DNA of 64,000 nucleotides from Oscillospiraceae bacterium (GTDB lineage Bacteria > Bacillota > Clostridia > Oscillospirales > Acutalibacteraceae), in assembly GCA_015065975.1 (NCBI GenBank), contig SVPG01000003.1:1-64000 (forward strand), in the 5' to 3' direction. Within the stretch, counting starts at the first letter, position 1, and each line of letters begins with the position of its first letter. The notes under the pieces were generated by a model that was not told where the DNA came from, ran no database searches, and was given only the letters and a program-made list of their open reading frames with translations. A program made the position numbers and the translations under genes. Shown piece by piece: positions 1-9,428 of the stretch.

Positions 1-33
1 AATCAGTTAGCTCTTTACTTGTGAATAATGAAA

Positions 34-55
34 TTTTGTTGCCATTTCGTTGCCA
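34..55. repeat. Tandem 11-bp repeat downstream of guaA
   Basis: Two adjacent 11-base units, TTTTGTTGCCA and TTTCGTTGCCA, differ at one base and lie about 60 bases past the guaA stop codon. Short direct repeats of this kind are seen as arm-type sites of tyrosine integrases, and the 3' end of guaA is a known insertion site for integrative elements. No integrase is visible inside the window, so an attachment-site role is only inferred. Confidence 0.4.
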
Positions 56-113
56 CGAAAGGCTTTAGCAATCAATAAGCCTGATGGTTATGCGCTTTCT
101 TCAAGCGATGACC

Positions 114-1403
114 TTATTCCCACTCGATTGTTCCTGTGGGCTTAGGTGTTACATCGTAAAGGACGCGGTTGACGCCGGCAACTTCGGTTACGATGCGGTC
201 GGTGATCTTTTTGAGCAGAGCCCAGTCAACCTCTTCGACTGTTGCGGTCATTGCGTCAACAGTGTTTACGGCGCGGATTACAACAGGCCACTCGTAGCTG
301 CGCTCGTTGTTCTTGATGCCGGTGGATCTGAAATCGGGAACTACTGTGAAGTACTGCCAGACCTTGCCCTGGAGTCCCGAGTTTGCAAACTCTTCACGAA
401 GGATAGCGTCCGACTCGCGGACTGCTTCAAGGCGGTCACGGGTTATAGCGCCTGTGCAGCGGACACCGAGTCCGGGGCCCGGGAACGGCTGACGCTGTAC
501 CATACTTTCGGGAAGGCCAAGCTCTGCGCCGACTTCGCGGACTTCGTCCTTGAAGAGCATCTTGAGCGGCTCAACCAGCTCAAACTGAAGGTCTTCGGGA
601 AGACCGCCGACGTTGTGATGGCTCTTTATATTCTTTGCGGTTTTTGTGCCGCTTTCAAGAATATCCGGGTAGATGGTTCCCTGACCGAGGAATTCGATAC
701 CGTCAAGCTTTCTTGCTTCCTCTTCGAAAACACGAATAAATTCGGCGCCGATTATCTTTCTCTTTTCCTCCGGATCACTTACGTCTGCAAGCTTATCAAG
801 GAAACGGTCGATCGCATCTACATATATGAGATTTGCTCCGAGCTCGTCGCGGAATACTCTTACAACTTCCTCCGGCTCGCCCTTTCTGAGCAGACCATGG
901 TTAACATGCACGCAGGTAAGATTATCGCCGATTGCTTTTACGAGAAGGGCTGCAACAACAGAGGAATCAACACCGCCGGAAAGTGCAAGAAGCACCTTGC
1001 GATCGCCGATCTGCTGACGCATAAGCTCGATCTGATCGTCGATAAAATTCTTGGCACTCCAGTTTTTCTGAGCACCGCAGGTATCAAAAATAAAGCTCTT
1101 GATCTTTTCAGCACGGAGTTCGTCATCTTCAGGCCATTTCTCCTCGCCCTTATGATCGACTGTCAGAATCGGCAGACCGCATCCGTAAATAGCCTTAGAA
1201 GCGTCTATCTCTACCCCATCGACAACTCTGTTCTTACCTCCGTTGAGGATTACGCCCTTGACATTCGGGAGCTTTGCCAGAGCATCTGCATCCAGATCGT
1301 GCGGATGAATTTCACTGTAAACACCGAGTGCTCGAATCTCACGGGCAATCTGTGCATTCTCTTCACTTCCGAGGTCGATAATAAGAATCATATCCTGCTG
1401 CAT
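114..1403 (-). CDS. guaA: GMP synthase lacking most of its glutaminase domain
   Basis: Converts XMP to GMP with ATP, the last step of GMP synthesis. The ATP-pyrophosphatase domain is complete: the PP-loop LSGGVDSSV starts near residue 141 and the C-terminal dimerisation domain ends in TGTIEWE. The protein has 429 residues where the family usually has about 510-525. The loss lies in the N-terminal class I glutaminase domain: its first strand (ILIIDLGS) and the GVILNGG segment are present, but after GLPIL (residue 80) the GICYG nucleophile motif and the rest of the catalytic core are missing. The frame then resumes at the usual linker region (SFIFDTCGAQKNWS, near residues 103-116). There is no frameshift. 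The enzyme should therefore need free ammonia or a separate glutaminase. The ATG is preceded by AGGGA at 8 bases. It has its own promoter downstream of ktrA. Confidence 0.93.
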   Translation of the reverse strand: MQQDMILIIDLGSEENAQIAREIRALGVYSEIHPHDLDADALAKLPNVKGVILNGGKNRVVDGVEIDASKAIYGCGLPILTVDHKGEEKWPEDDELRAEKIKSFIFDTCGAQKNWSAKNFIDDQIELMRQQIGDRKVLLALSGGVDSSVVAALLVKAIGDNLTCVHVNHGLLRKGEPEEVVRVFRDELGANLIYVDAIDRFLDKLADVSDPEEKRKIIGAEFIRVFEEEARKLDGIEFLGQGTIYPDILESGTKTAKNIKSHHNVGGLPEDLQFELVEPLKMLFKDEVREVGAELGLPESMVQRQPFPGPGLGVRCTGAITRDRLEAVRESDAILREEFANSGLQGKVWQYFTVVPDFRSTGIKNNERSYEWPVVIRAVNTVDAMTATVEEVDWALLKKITDRIVTEVAGVNRVLYDVTPKPTGTIEWE

Positions 1404-1437
1404 GCTATATCCCTGCTTTCAATTAAAATATTGGCTG

Positions 1438-1466
1438 ATTATATCACTAATAGCCTTAAATTGCAA
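1438..1466 (-). promoter_or_regulatory. Sigma-A promoter of guaA
   Basis: On the minus strand TTGCAA (1461-1466) and TATAAT (1438-1443) are separated by exactly 17 bases. The leader to the guaA ATG would be about 30 bases, too short for a riboswitch. Confidence 0.75.
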
Positions 1467-1473
1467 TATTCAA

Positions 1474-1494
1474 AATGCCATATTTTTCGGCATT
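1474..1494 (-). terminator. Weak hairpin at the end of ktrA
   Basis: AATGCC and GGCATT form a 6-bp stem with a 9-base loop overlapping the ktrA stop codon, followed by only a few T residues. It may be a weak terminator separating ktrA from the guaA promoter. Confidence 0.3.
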
Positions 1495-2167
1495 ATTTCC
1501 TGTATTTTTTATCATCATACTTTTTGAGCACACGCGCCATATCGTCTTCGTGTGCAATTATCATAAGATGATCTGTTTCTTTTATTACATAGTCGGGTGA
1601 AGGAGTAATATTTGTCTTGCCTCGCTCATTTATAACACCGATTATTACAACCTTGTATACCGCGCGAATATTCGATTCCTTGAGGCTCTTCCCTACCCAC
1701 TCAGCAAGCGGATTGATCTCATAAATAGAGTAATCGTCCTGAAGTTCGATATAGTCGCTGATATTATCGTTACTGTATTTTACCGCAGTACGCTCCGCAA
1801 TATCCTTGTCAGGATGAATTACCTTGTCTGCACCGTTTCGCAGAAGGAACTTTGTGTGTATCTCATTGTTTGCTTTACTGACAACATATTGAGCTCCGAG
1901 TTCCTTGAGCAGCGATGTTATTTCAAGATTCATAAGAAAATCATCGCTGATACACACAAAGCAGATATCAAAGTTTGAAACGCCTATCTTGCGAAGATTG
2001 GCTTCCTTGGAACAATCCGCGATCAGCGCACTTGTGACCTGTGATGCCAGATCCTCTATCGCCTCTTCATTTTTGTCGATTATCATTATCTCATTGCCTT
2101 GTTCGATCATCGATTTGCAAAGATAATGTCCGAAATTTCCCATACCGATTATCAATACAGATTTCAT
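1493..2167 (-). CDS. ktrA: Trk/Ktr potassium uptake regulatory subunit (TrkA/KtrA-like)
   Basis: Cytosolic regulatory subunit of a KtrAB-type potassium channel. The N-terminal RCK Rossmann domain opens with SVLIIGMGNFGHYL, carrying the GxGxxG nucleotide-binding motif, and continues with MIIDKNEEAI, where the acidic residue ends the second strand. A C-terminal RCK_C (TrkA_C) domain occupies about residues 140-220. The length of 224 residues is normal for KtrA. It lies 34 bases downstream of ktrB on the same strand, so the two should form one transcript. KtrA proteins bind ATP/ADP and often c-di-AMP through RCK_C; binding is not provable here. Confidence 0.9.
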   Translation of the reverse strand: MKSVLIIGMGNFGHYLCKSMIEQGNEIMIIDKNEEAIEDLASQVTSALIADCSKEANLRKIGVSNFDICFVCISDDFLMNLEITSLLKELGAQYVVSKANNEIHTKFLLRNGADKVIHPDKDIAERTAVKYSNDNISDYIELQDDYSIYEINPLAEWVGKSLKESNIRAVYKVVIIGVINERGKTNITPSPDYVIKETDHLMIIAHEDDMARVLKKYDDKKYRK

Positions 2168-2201
2168 AGCTCAGCCGCGCCGAAAAGCGCTTCCTCCTTC
2201 T

Positions 2202-3554
2202 TTAACCTACTGTTATCTGTTCGACGGGATAATCTATCTTTGCTCTCTTTCTGCTCTCTGAGAAAGAGAGTGCAAAGGTAAGACTTCCCACTCGTCCGAA
2301 ATACATAAGCATTATAATGACCAATCTCGACAATCCGTTGAGATCACGGGTGACGCCCGTCGAAATGCCGACTGTACCTATCGCAGAAAAAGCTTCAACC
2401 GCAATATCGGAAAGCGCAAGATTCTTCTGCGCCATCATTATTGCTACCATAGCGACAAGTGTAAGTCCAAGATTTATAAAGACAACTATACAAGCTTTGT
2501 TTACCGCATCGCTCTCAAGACGACGTTTGAATATTCTGCAGCCGCGTTCTCTGAGCACATACGACTTTATATAGACAAGCAGAACAATGATCGCTGTTGT
2601 CTTTACACCGCCTGCTGTCGATCCGGGACTTCCTCCGATAAACGAGAAAATCATCGTCAGAACCTTGCTCGCATCGGTAAGACCCGCGATATCGACGGTA
2701 TTCATTCCTGCTGTTCTCGGGGAAACAGAAAGAAACATCGACGACAGGATCTGTTCCTTTGCGCTCATTCCCGCCAGTATATTGTTCCGTTCACACAGCC
2801 AGAAAAGAAGCGCTCCGCCAAAAACAAGCACTGCACTGGAAACGAGAACGATTTTTGTGTGAAGCATATATTTTCTGAACTTTAATCCGTTAATTATAAT
2901 GTCATCCCAGACAAGGAATCCCAGACCGCCGATTACAACAAGCGCCATCACAACCGTATTTACAAGCGTATCACCGTAATACTTTGTCAATGAACTATAA
3001 GGCTCCAAAGTTCCCATAAGATCGAATCCGGCGTTACAGAACGCAGAAATAGAATGGAATATGCTGTAATAGATTCCTTTTATCCATCCGAAATCGGGGA
3101 TAAATCTGAAACAGAGCAGAAATGCTCCTGATCCTTCTACAATAAGTGTTCCCCACACGATGCGCTGTAGAAACTTTATACTTCCCGCCATCTGCATCGA
3201 ACCGAAGGTCTCCCTTATTATCTCACGTCTGTTGAGTCCGATCTTTCTTCTGAGTATAACCATCGCAAAGACCGAAAGGGTTATAAATCCCAATCCGCCA
3301 ATCTGTATCATTGCAAGTATCACAAGCTGCCCGAAAAGCGTCCAGTGTGTCCACGTATCAACAACCACAAGTCCGCAAACGCAGGTTGCGGAGGTAGCTG
3401 TAAAAAACGCATCACCAAAGCTTGTCCACTGTCCGTTTTTTGCAGCAAACGGAAGAGTCAGAAGCAATGTTCCTGCAATTATTATTCCGAAAAAGCTCAG
3501 CGCAATAACCTGAGTGCGTGAAAGCTTCAATTCCGGGAATTTTAAATCTTTCAA
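2202..3554 (-). CDS. ktrB: TrkH/KtrB family potassium channel subunit
   Basis: Integral membrane potassium-translocating subunit partnering with the RCK protein encoded just downstream. The 450-residue sequence has the four membrane-pore-membrane repeats of the SKT family, with filter-like segments such as TSATCVCGL, SISAFCNAGFDL, SPRTAGMNT and SAIGTVGISTGV at the expected intervals. Length and architecture fit KtrB rather than the longer proteobacterial TrkH. It follows fhs after 64 bases that contain a strong hairpin but no obvious promoter, so it may be read through from the purine operon at a reduced level. Confidence 0.9.
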   Translation of the reverse strand: MKDLKFPELKLSRTQVIALSFFGIIIAGTLLLTLPFAAKNGQWTSFGDAFFTATSATCVCGLVVVDTWTHWTLFGQLVILAMIQIGGLGFITLSVFAMVILRRKIGLNRREIIRETFGSMQMAGSIKFLQRIVWGTLIVEGSGAFLLCFRFIPDFGWIKGIYYSIFHSISAFCNAGFDLMGTLEPYSSLTKYYGDTLVNTVVMALVVIGGLGFLVWDDIIINGLKFRKYMLHTKIVLVSSAVLVFGGALLFWLCERNNILAGMSAKEQILSSMFLSVSPRTAGMNTVDIAGLTDASKVLTMIFSFIGGSPGSTAGGVKTTAIIVLLVYIKSYVLRERGCRIFKRRLESDAVNKACIVVFINLGLTLVAMVAIMMAQKNLALSDIAVEAFSAIGTVGISTGVTRDLNGLSRLVIIMLMYFGRVGSLTFALSFSESRKRAKIDYPVEQITVG

Positions 3555-3577
3555 AAAAATCCCGCCTTAGCAACTGC

Positions 3578-3603
3578 GGACAGGTACGAAAACGCACCTG
3601 TCC
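3578..3603 (-). other. Perfect 11-bp hairpin between fhs and ktrB
   Basis: An 11-bp stem with a TTTT loop lies in the 64-base gap between fhs and ktrB. No T-run follows it on the minus strand, so it is not a classical intrinsic terminator. It could stabilise the upstream purine mRNA end or act as a processing signal. Confidence 0.5.
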
Positions 3604-3618
3604 CCAATTGATTTTATA

Positions 3619-5292
3619 TTAGAAAAGTCCTGTTATTTTTCCGTTGTCGTCAACGTCTATTCTTTCGGCTGCTGGCACCTTGGGAAGTCCCGGCATAGTC
3701 ATGATATCGCCCGTAAGCACAACGATAAAGCCTGCGCCTGCAGACACCTTGACATTCTTAACCGTGACCGTAAAATCCTCGGGAGCTCCGAGCTTTGTCA
3801 TATCGTCGGAAAAGCTGTACTGTGTTTTTGCAATACAAACGGGGCATTTATCGAATCCGAGCTCCGTGAGCTTATCGATCTGCTTCTTAGCTGCGGGAAG
3901 AACGGAAATCCCGCTGCCGCCGTAAACTTTTTTGACGATAGCTTCGATTTTTTCTTCTATCGTACCGTCAAGCTCGTATGAGAATGTGAAGTTTCCTTCC
4001 TCTTCCTCACAAAGACGCACAACCTCTTTTGCGAGTTCTGTGCCGCCTTCGCCGCCCTTGGCCCACACATCGGAGAGAACTACATTTACGCCAAGTTCCC
4101 TGCATTTTGAGATGATGAGTTCAACCTCAGCATCGGTATCGGTCGGGAAACGGTTCACCGCAACAACAGACGGCAGACCGTACACATTCTTGATATTGGA
4201 AACATGACGCAGAAGATTCGGAATGCCCTTTTCGAGAGCATCGAGATTCTCCGCCCCGAGCTCGGTTTTAGGCACACCGCCGTGCATCTTGAGCGCTCTG
4301 ACAGTCGCAACGATAACGACCGCATCGGGCTTGATACCTGCAAATCGGCATTTGATGTCAAGGAACTTTTCCGCTCCGAGATCGGCGCCGAAGCCTGCTT
4401 CGGTGACGGCATAATCGCCAAGCTTCATAGCCATCTTTGTTGCTATGACAGAGTTGCAGCCGTGAGCAATATTTGCAAACGGACCGCCGTGAACAAACGC
4501 AGGAGTACCCTCAAGAGTCTGCACGAGATTAGGTTTGATGGCGTCTTTGAGAAGAGCTGCCATCGCGCCGACCGCTTTGAGGTCGCCTGCTGTTACAGGT
4601 TTTTCGTCATAGGTGTAACCGACGATTATCTTCGACAGACGCTCTTTGAGATCGCTCATCGAATCGGCGAGGCAGAACACTGCCATGATCTCCGATGCGA
4701 CGGTGATATCGTAGCCGTCCTCACGGGGAACACCGTTGACTCTTCCTCCCAGACCGTCGGTGACATATCTGAGCTGGCGGTCGTTCATATCAACGCATCT
4801 CTTCCAGGTTATACGCCTTGGATCGATATTGAGCGCATTCCCCTGATAAATATGGTTGTCAAGCATGGCTGCAAGCAGATTGTTTGCGGCACCGATTGCG
4901 TGGAAATCGCCCGTGAAATGGAGATTGATATCCTCCATCGGAACGACCTGTGCATAACCGCCGCCTGCTGCACCGCCCTTGACACCGAAAACCGGTCCGA
5001 GTGACGGCTCACGCAGGGCGACCACGGAATTTTTGCCGATCTTTCGCAGACCGTCGGCAAGTCCGATGGTTGTGGTTGTTTTGCCCTCACCTGCAGGTGT
5101 GGGAGTTATCGCCGTGACAAGTATAAGCTTGCCGTTGTCTCTTTCGCTCTTATCAAGCAGAGTAAAATCGACCTTTGCCTTATACTTGCCGTACTGCTCG
5201 AGATATTCCTCGTCGACACCGGCAGTCGCTGCGATCTCACCTATCGGTCTGAGCTTGCATTCCTGCGCTATTTCAATATCTGACTTGTACAT
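3619..5292 (-). CDS. fhs: Formate-tetrahydrofolate ligase
   Basis: Makes 10-formyl-tetrahydrofolate from formate, THF and ATP in the cytosol, supplying the formyl donor for PurN and PurH. The 557-residue length is normal. The family signature [11 protein letters not shown] is present near residue 65, followed by the conserved [20 protein letters not shown] and a region starting [10 protein letters not shown]. It is the last clear purine gene of the ZTP-riboswitch operon, 29 bases after guaB. Its place under a ZMP/ZTP sensor is logical because these alarmones rise when 10-formyl-THF is short. Confidence 0.97.
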   Translation of the reverse strand: MYKSDIEIAQECKLRPIGEIAATAGVDEEYLEQYGKYKAKVDFTLLDKSERDNGKLILVTAITPTPAGEGKTTTTIGLADGLRKIGKNSVVALREPSLGPVFGVKGGAAGGGYAQVVPMEDINLHFTGDFHAIGAANNLLAAMLDNHIYQGNALNIDPRRITWKRCVDMNDRQLRYVTDGLGGRVNGVPREDGYDITVASEIMAVFCLADSMSDLKERLSKIIVGYTYDEKPVTAGDLKAVGAMAALLKDAIKPNLVQTLEGTPAFVHGGPFANIAHGCNSVIATKMAMKLGDYAVTEAGFGADLGAEKFLDIKCRFAGIKPDAVVIVATVRALKMHGGVPKTELGAENLDALEKGIPNLLRHVSNIKNVYGLPSVVAVNRFPTDTDAEVELIISKCRELGVNVVLSDVWAKGGEGGTELAKEVVRLCEEEEGNFTFSYELDGTIEEKIEAIVKKVYGGSGISVLPAAKKQIDKLTELGFDKCPVCIAKTQYSFSDDMTKLGAPEDFTVTVKNVKVSAGAGFIVVLTGDIMTMPGLPKVPAAERIDVDDNGKITGLF

Positions 5293-5321
5293 AGAACGAC
5301 CAGCCTCTCGTAATTAAATCA

Positions 5322-6824
5322 TCAGATTTTGGGGTTTGCTGTCTTGAGAACGACATCGTGATATCCGCCCTCAACGATACTTGTTGCGGAAACCAGTGTT
5401 ATCTTTGCCTCTTTCTGGAGATCGGCAAGATTTATAACGCCGCAGTTGCACATTGTGGACTTGATCTTATAGATACTTCTCTGGAGGTTATCGTGCAGGC
5501 TTCCTGCATAGGTAACGTAGGAATCGACGCCCTCTTCGAAGGACAGACCTGTCTTGCCGCCGAGATCGTATCTCTGCCAGTTTCTTGCTCTGTTGGAACC
5601 TTCACCCCAGTACTCCTTGACATATGTGCCGTTGATGTTGAGCTTCTCTGTCGGGCTCTCATCGAAACGTGCAAAGTAACGTCCGAGCATAAGGAAATCG
5701 GCGCCCATTGCAAGGGCAAGGGTCATATGATAATCGTGAACAATACCGCCGTCAGAGCAGATAGGAACATAGATTCCGGTCTTCTCGAAATACTCGTCTC
5801 TTGCTGCTGCAACCTCGATAAGAGCGGTTGCCTGTCCGCGGCCGATACCCTTCTGCTCACGGGTGATGCAGATGGAGCCGCCGCCGATACCGACCTTGAT
5901 AAAGTCAGCACCTGCCTCGGCAAGGAACATAAAGCCGTCACGGTCAACAACGTTGCCTGCACCGATCTTTACTGTATCGCCGTAATTTGCGCGGATATAA
6001 TCTATTGTCTGCTTCTGCCAGCAGGAATATCCCTCAGAGGAATCTATGCAGAGAACGTCAACGCCTGCCTCTACGAGAGCGGGTACACGCTCAGCATAGT
6101 CTCTGGTATTGATACCTGCGCCAACAATGTATCTCTTCTGATTGTCGAGAAGCTCAAGGGGGTTATCCTTATGCTGGGAATAATCCTTTCTGAAAACGAA
6201 ATACATAAGGTTTCCGTTATCGTCGACAATGGGAAGGGAATTGAGCTTGTGATCCCAGATTATGTCGTTTGCTTCCTTAAGGGTTGTTTCCTTGGGAGCT
6301 ATAACAAGCTTCTCAAGCGGGGTCATGAACTCGCTGACCTTTGTGTCGGTGGACATACGACTGACGCGGTAATCACGGCTGGTGACGATACCGAGAAGCT
6401 TTCCGTTTGCCTTGCCGTTATCTGTAACAGCGATGGTGGAATGTCCGTGAAGCTCTCTGAGAGCGATAACATCGGCAAGAGTCTGATCGGGAGTGATGTT
6501 GGAATCACTTACTACAAAGCCTGCCTTATGATTCTTTACGCTTGCGACCATTGCAGCCTCAGCTTCAATCGACTGAGAGCCGTAGATGAAGGAAATGCCG
6601 CCCTCTTTCGCAAGAGCGATAGCCATTGTATCGTTGGATACAGACTGCATGATTGCAGATGTGAACGGAACGTTGAGCTTTATTGCAGGCTCCTCGCCCT
6701 TCTTGAACTTTACAAGGGGTGCGCAGAGTGTTACGTTGTCGGGAACACATTCGGGGGAAGTGTATCCGGGAACGAGCAGATACTCACTGAAGGTGCGGGA
6801 CGGTTCGGAATAATAGTGTGCCAT
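5322..6824 (-). CDS. guaB: IMP dehydrogenase
   Basis: Oxidises IMP to XMP with NAD, the first committed step to GMP. The 500-residue protein has the TIM-barrel with a pair of CBS domains inserted at about residues 105-225 (TSRDYRVS and [13 protein letters not shown] lie in them). The phosphate-binding and catalytic loop reads [20 protein letters not shown] and carries the active-site Cys. The segment [13 protein letters not shown] is the usual second phosphate loop. At the N-terminus the substrate-site motif is degenerate but recognisable ([11 protein letters not shown]). It lies 38 bases after purH within the operon; its product feeds guaA in the same region. Confidence 0.96.
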   Translation of the reverse strand: MAHYYSEPSRTFSEYLLVPGYTSPECVPDNVTLCAPLVKFKKGEEPAIKLNVPFTSAIMQSVSNDTMAIALAKEGGISFIYGSQSIEAEAAMVASVKNHKAGFVVSDSNITPDQTLADVIALRELHGHSTIAVTDNGKANGKLLGIVTSRDYRVSRMSTDTKVSEFMTPLEKLVIAPKETTLKEANDIIWDHKLNSLPIVDDNGNLMYFVFRKDYSQHKDNPLELLDNQKRYIVGAGINTRDYAERVPALVEAGVDVLCIDSSEGYSCWQKQTIDYIRANYGDTVKIGAGNVVDRDGFMFLAEAGADFIKVGIGGGSICITREQKGIGRGQATALIEVAAARDEYFEKTGIYVPICSDGGIVHDYHMTLALAMGADFLMLGRYFARFDESPTEKLNINGTYVKEYWGEGSNRARNWQRYDLGGKTGLSFEEGVDSYVTYAGSLHDNLQRSIYKIKSTMCNCGVINLADLQKEAKITLVSATSIVEGGYHDVVLKTANPKI

Positions 6825-6862
6825 GAGCTTTCTCCTCCTAAAATATAATCAATTCAAAATTA

Positions 6863-8047
6863 TCAGTGATGGAACAGACGCATTCCTGTGAATGCCATTG
6901 CCATACCGTATTTATCACAGCATTCGATTACGAGATCGTCACGGATGGAACCGCCGGGCTCTGCAATGTAGGAAACACCGCTGCGCTTTGCTCTCTCGAT
7001 ATTGTCGCTGAACGGGAAGAACGCATCGGAACCGAGTGCGACACCTTCGATTGTTGCAAGATAAGCCTTCTGCTCCTCAACGGTGAATACTTCAGGCTGC
7101 TGTGTGAAGTACTTCTGCCAGTTGCCGTCAGCGCAGACGTCCTCTTCGTTCTGGTTGATGTAGCCGTCGATGACATTGTCTCTGTCTGCACGTCCGAGTG
7201 TCGGAAGGAAGGGCAGATTGAGAACCTTGTCGTGCTGGCGGAGCTGCCATGTATCAGCCTTGCCGCCTGCAAGTCTTGTGCAGTGGATTCTCGACTGCTG
7301 GCCTGCACCGACACCGATTGCCTGTCCGTCAACAGCATAGCATACGGAGTTGGACTGTGTATACTTGAGGGTGATGAGTGCGATGATGAGATCGCGCTTT
7401 GCACTCTCGGGAAGATTCTTGTTCTCGGTTACGAGATTGCCGAGCAGCTCCTCATCGATTCTGAAGTTGTTTCTGCCCTGCTCGAAGGTTATTCCGTAAA
7501 CCTGCTTATGCTCGATTTCTGCCGGAACAAAATCAGGATCGATCTTAACGATATTGTAGGTGCCCTTTCTCTTGGACTTGAGAATCTCGAGAGCTTCGTC
7601 GGTATAGCCCGGTGCGATAACGCCGTCGGAAACCTCACGCTTAATGAGAAGAGCGGTTGTCTCGTCGCAGACGTCGGAGAGAGCTACCCAGTCACCGAAG
7701 GAGCACATACGGTCGGTTCCTCTTGCTCTTGCATATGCGCAGGCAAGGGGCGAATCGTCAAGACCTTCGATATCGTCAACAAAGCAAGCCTTCTTGAGCT
7801 TTTCGGGAAGAACGGTTCCTACTGCTGCGGAGGTCGGGCTGACGTGCTTGAAAGATGCGGCTGCGGGCAGTCCGAGAATTTCCTTGAGCTCCTTGACAAG
7901 CTGCCAGGAATTGAAAGCATCGAGGAAGTTGATATATCCGGGGCGACCGTTGAGAATCTCGATGGGAAGATCGCTTGAGTCGTGCATAAAGATCTTTGAC
8001 GGCTTCTGATTGGGGTTACAGCCGTACTTGAGTTCAAATTCTTTCAT
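6863..8047 (-). CDS. purH: Stand-alone AICAR transformylase (PurH C-terminal domain type)
   Basis: Formylates AICAR to FAICAR using 10-formyl-THF. The 394-residue protein aligns only with the AICARFT half of bifunctional PurH: it contains the FKHVSPTSAA segment with the Lys-His catalytic pair, GQQSRIHCTR and the C-terminal FTGMRLFHH. The N-terminal IMP cyclohydrolase (MGS-like) domain of about 200 residues is absent. The missing activity is supplied by the next gene upstream, a PurO-type IMP cyclohydrolase. It lies 22 bases downstream of that gene. The start is ATG with a GGAAA-type ribosome site. Confidence 0.93.
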   Translation of the reverse strand: MKEFELKYGCNPNQKPSKIFMHDSSDLPIEILNGRPGYINFLDAFNSWQLVKELKEILGLPAAASFKHVSPTSAAVGTVLPEKLKKACFVDDIEGLDDSPLACAYARARGTDRMCSFGDWVALSDVCDETTALLIKREVSDGVIAPGYTDEALEILKSKRKGTYNIVKIDPDFVPAEIEHKQVYGITFEQGRNNFRIDEELLGNLVTENKNLPESAKRDLIIALITLKYTQSNSVCYAVDGQAIGVGAGQQSRIHCTRLAGGKADTWQLRQHDKVLNLPFLPTLGRADRDNVIDGYINQNEEDVCADGNWQKYFTQQPEVFTVEEQKAYLATIEGVALGSDAFFPFSDNIERAKRSGVSYIAEPGGSIRDDLVIECCDKYGMAMAFTGMRLFHH

Positions 8048-8069
8048 TTCCTTTTCCTCACTTTCAATC

Positions 8070-8789
8070 TCAGTTGTTTTTATTTATCATACGATTTTCC
8101 TGTGCGCCTGTCTCGAGATCGATATATCTGACATACAGGGAAATCTTATTATTCTCGTCAAGATTGTTCCAGAGAGTCTCGGTAAACTGATCGATATCAT
8201 CGGGGATTGCGACTCTCTCCGGCTCGCCCTGGAAGGTCGGGATGGGATCGCCGTTGCATACGTATGTATGGATGAAATGACCCATACCTGCGATGGACGG
8301 GTATGAGAATGTATAACGGCTGCAGGCACTTCCCTTTTCGTCAGAACTCTTGAGAATGCTCATCTTATATGTGAAATCGCCGCCGTCAAAGGTAATCATA
8401 CCGCTGATTCGTGGGGTGAAGTTGGGTGCATCCGGCTCAAACTCACGTGTTTCGAGCGCATCCTCAAAGGACTTGCCTTCCTTGAGTGCGTTATAGATGG
8501 TATCGGTCTGGTCGCCGTTGGTGACGATAAGACGGTTTTCGTACTCTCTGATTGCTGCATAGATAATGAGAGAGGGATCCTCTACCTTGGATGCGTCAAA
8601 GGGCTCGGTGAAGACATTGCCCTCCTTCTCAACAAAAATTCGGTTGCGGCTGTTTGCGCTTCTGCCCATGATGAAATATGCAGATGCGGCCTTCTTGCCG
8701 TCAGCTGTCTTTCCAAGTACGATGCCTCTGCCTACATATTCGTTGTCACAGATAAGCTCGCCGATATCATTTATCTTGTAGATGTCCAT
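8070..8789 (-). CDS. purO: PurO-type IMP cyclohydrolase
   Basis: Closes the FAICAR ring to IMP, the last step of de novo IMP synthesis. The start chosen is the ATG of MDIYKINDIGEL, which gives 239 residues and lies 5 bases after purN; an upstream in-frame start would overlap purN. The sequence matches the archaeal PurO / IMP_cyclohyd family: GRGIVLGKTADGKKAA near the N-terminus, YFIMGRSANSRNR with conserved Arg and Asn, and VTNGDQTDTIYNAL. Its place beside an AICAR transformylase that lacks the cyclohydrolase domain strongly supports the assignment. Catalysis itself is inferred from family and context. Confidence 0.88.
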   Translation of the reverse strand: MDIYKINDIGELICDNEYVGRGIVLGKTADGKKAASAYFIMGRSANSRNRIFVEKEGNVFTEPFDASKVEDPSLIIYAAIREYENRLIVTNGDQTDTIYNALKEGKSFEDALETREFEPDAPNFTPRISGMITFDGGDFTYKMSILKSSDEKGSACSRYTFSYPSIAGMGHFIHTYVCNGDPIPTFQGEPERVAIPDDIDQFTETLWNNLDENNKISLYVRYIDLETGAQENRMINKNN

Positions 8790-8794
8790 TCTTC

Positions 8795-9424
8795 TCAATT
8801 TCCTTTCCTTTGTTTTATCATATCCGCAGCGACCTTTTCGACCGCACGCGGAAGAATCTGCCATTCGGCCTGTTCCATTACTCTTTTCTGAAGTATCTCC
8901 GGGGTGTCTCCCTCTTCGATCGAAACAGCCTTCTGCATAATTATCTCGCCGCCGTCGGGTATCTCGTTCACGAAATGCACCGTAGCGCCGGTTACCTTTA
9001 CACCGTAATCAAGCGCCGCCTGATGCACTCTCAGACCGTAGAAACCTTTTCCGCAGAAGGACGGAATAAGTGACGGGTGAACATTGATAATTCGTTTTGG
9101 GTATGCAGCTGTGAAATTCTCGCTGAGGATACTCATAAAGCCTGCAAGCACTATGAGCTCGATTGAATTCTCACAAAGAGCCTTCTTTATCCCCTCTTCA
9201 AACTCCTCCTGCGAAGCACACTGCTTTCTTGACACCGTAACGGTTTTGATTCCTGCATTTGCAGCTCTCTGCAGTGCATAGGCATCGGGGGAAGAAGATA
9301 CAACGAGTGTTATTTCACCGTTCTCTATGATTTTGCTCTGCTGAGCATCTATAAGCGCCTGAAGATTTGTTCCGCCGCCCGAAACAAACACAGCAATCTT
9401 TATTTTTTCGTTTGTGTTTGTCAT
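8795..9424 (-). CDS. purN: Phosphoribosylglycinamide formyltransferase
   Basis: Transfers formyl from 10-formyl-THF to GAR. The 209-residue protein shows the PurN hallmarks: VSGGGTNLQ near residue 14, VLAGFMSILS, the catalytic INVHPSLIPSF (Asn and His) and GATVHFVNEIPDGG (with the conserved Asp further on). Length is normal. It starts 4 bases after the purF stop, so the two are translationally close, and it is 5 bases from purO. Confidence 0.96.
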   Translation of the reverse strand: MTNTNEKIKIAVFVSGGGTNLQALIDAQQSKIIENGEITLVVSSSPDAYALQRAANAGIKTVTVSRKQCASQEEFEEGIKKALCENSIELIVLAGFMSILSENFTAAYPKRIINVHPSLIPSFCGKGFYGLRVHQAALDYGVKVTGATVHFVNEIPDGGEIIMQKAVSIEEGDTPEILQKRVMEQAEWQILPRAVEKVAADMIKQRKGN

Positions 9425-9428
9425 CGGC

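Noticed and set aside
84-1571. A 495-codon open frame on the plus strand
   Set aside because: It lies opposite guaA and ktrA; its protein has no family features and an unusual Cys/Leu mix, while the minus-strand genes have clear motifs. It arises from codon bias of the real gene.
5358-6848. A 496-codon open frame on the plus strand
   Set aside because: Antisense shadow of guaB; no ribosome site or recognisable domain.
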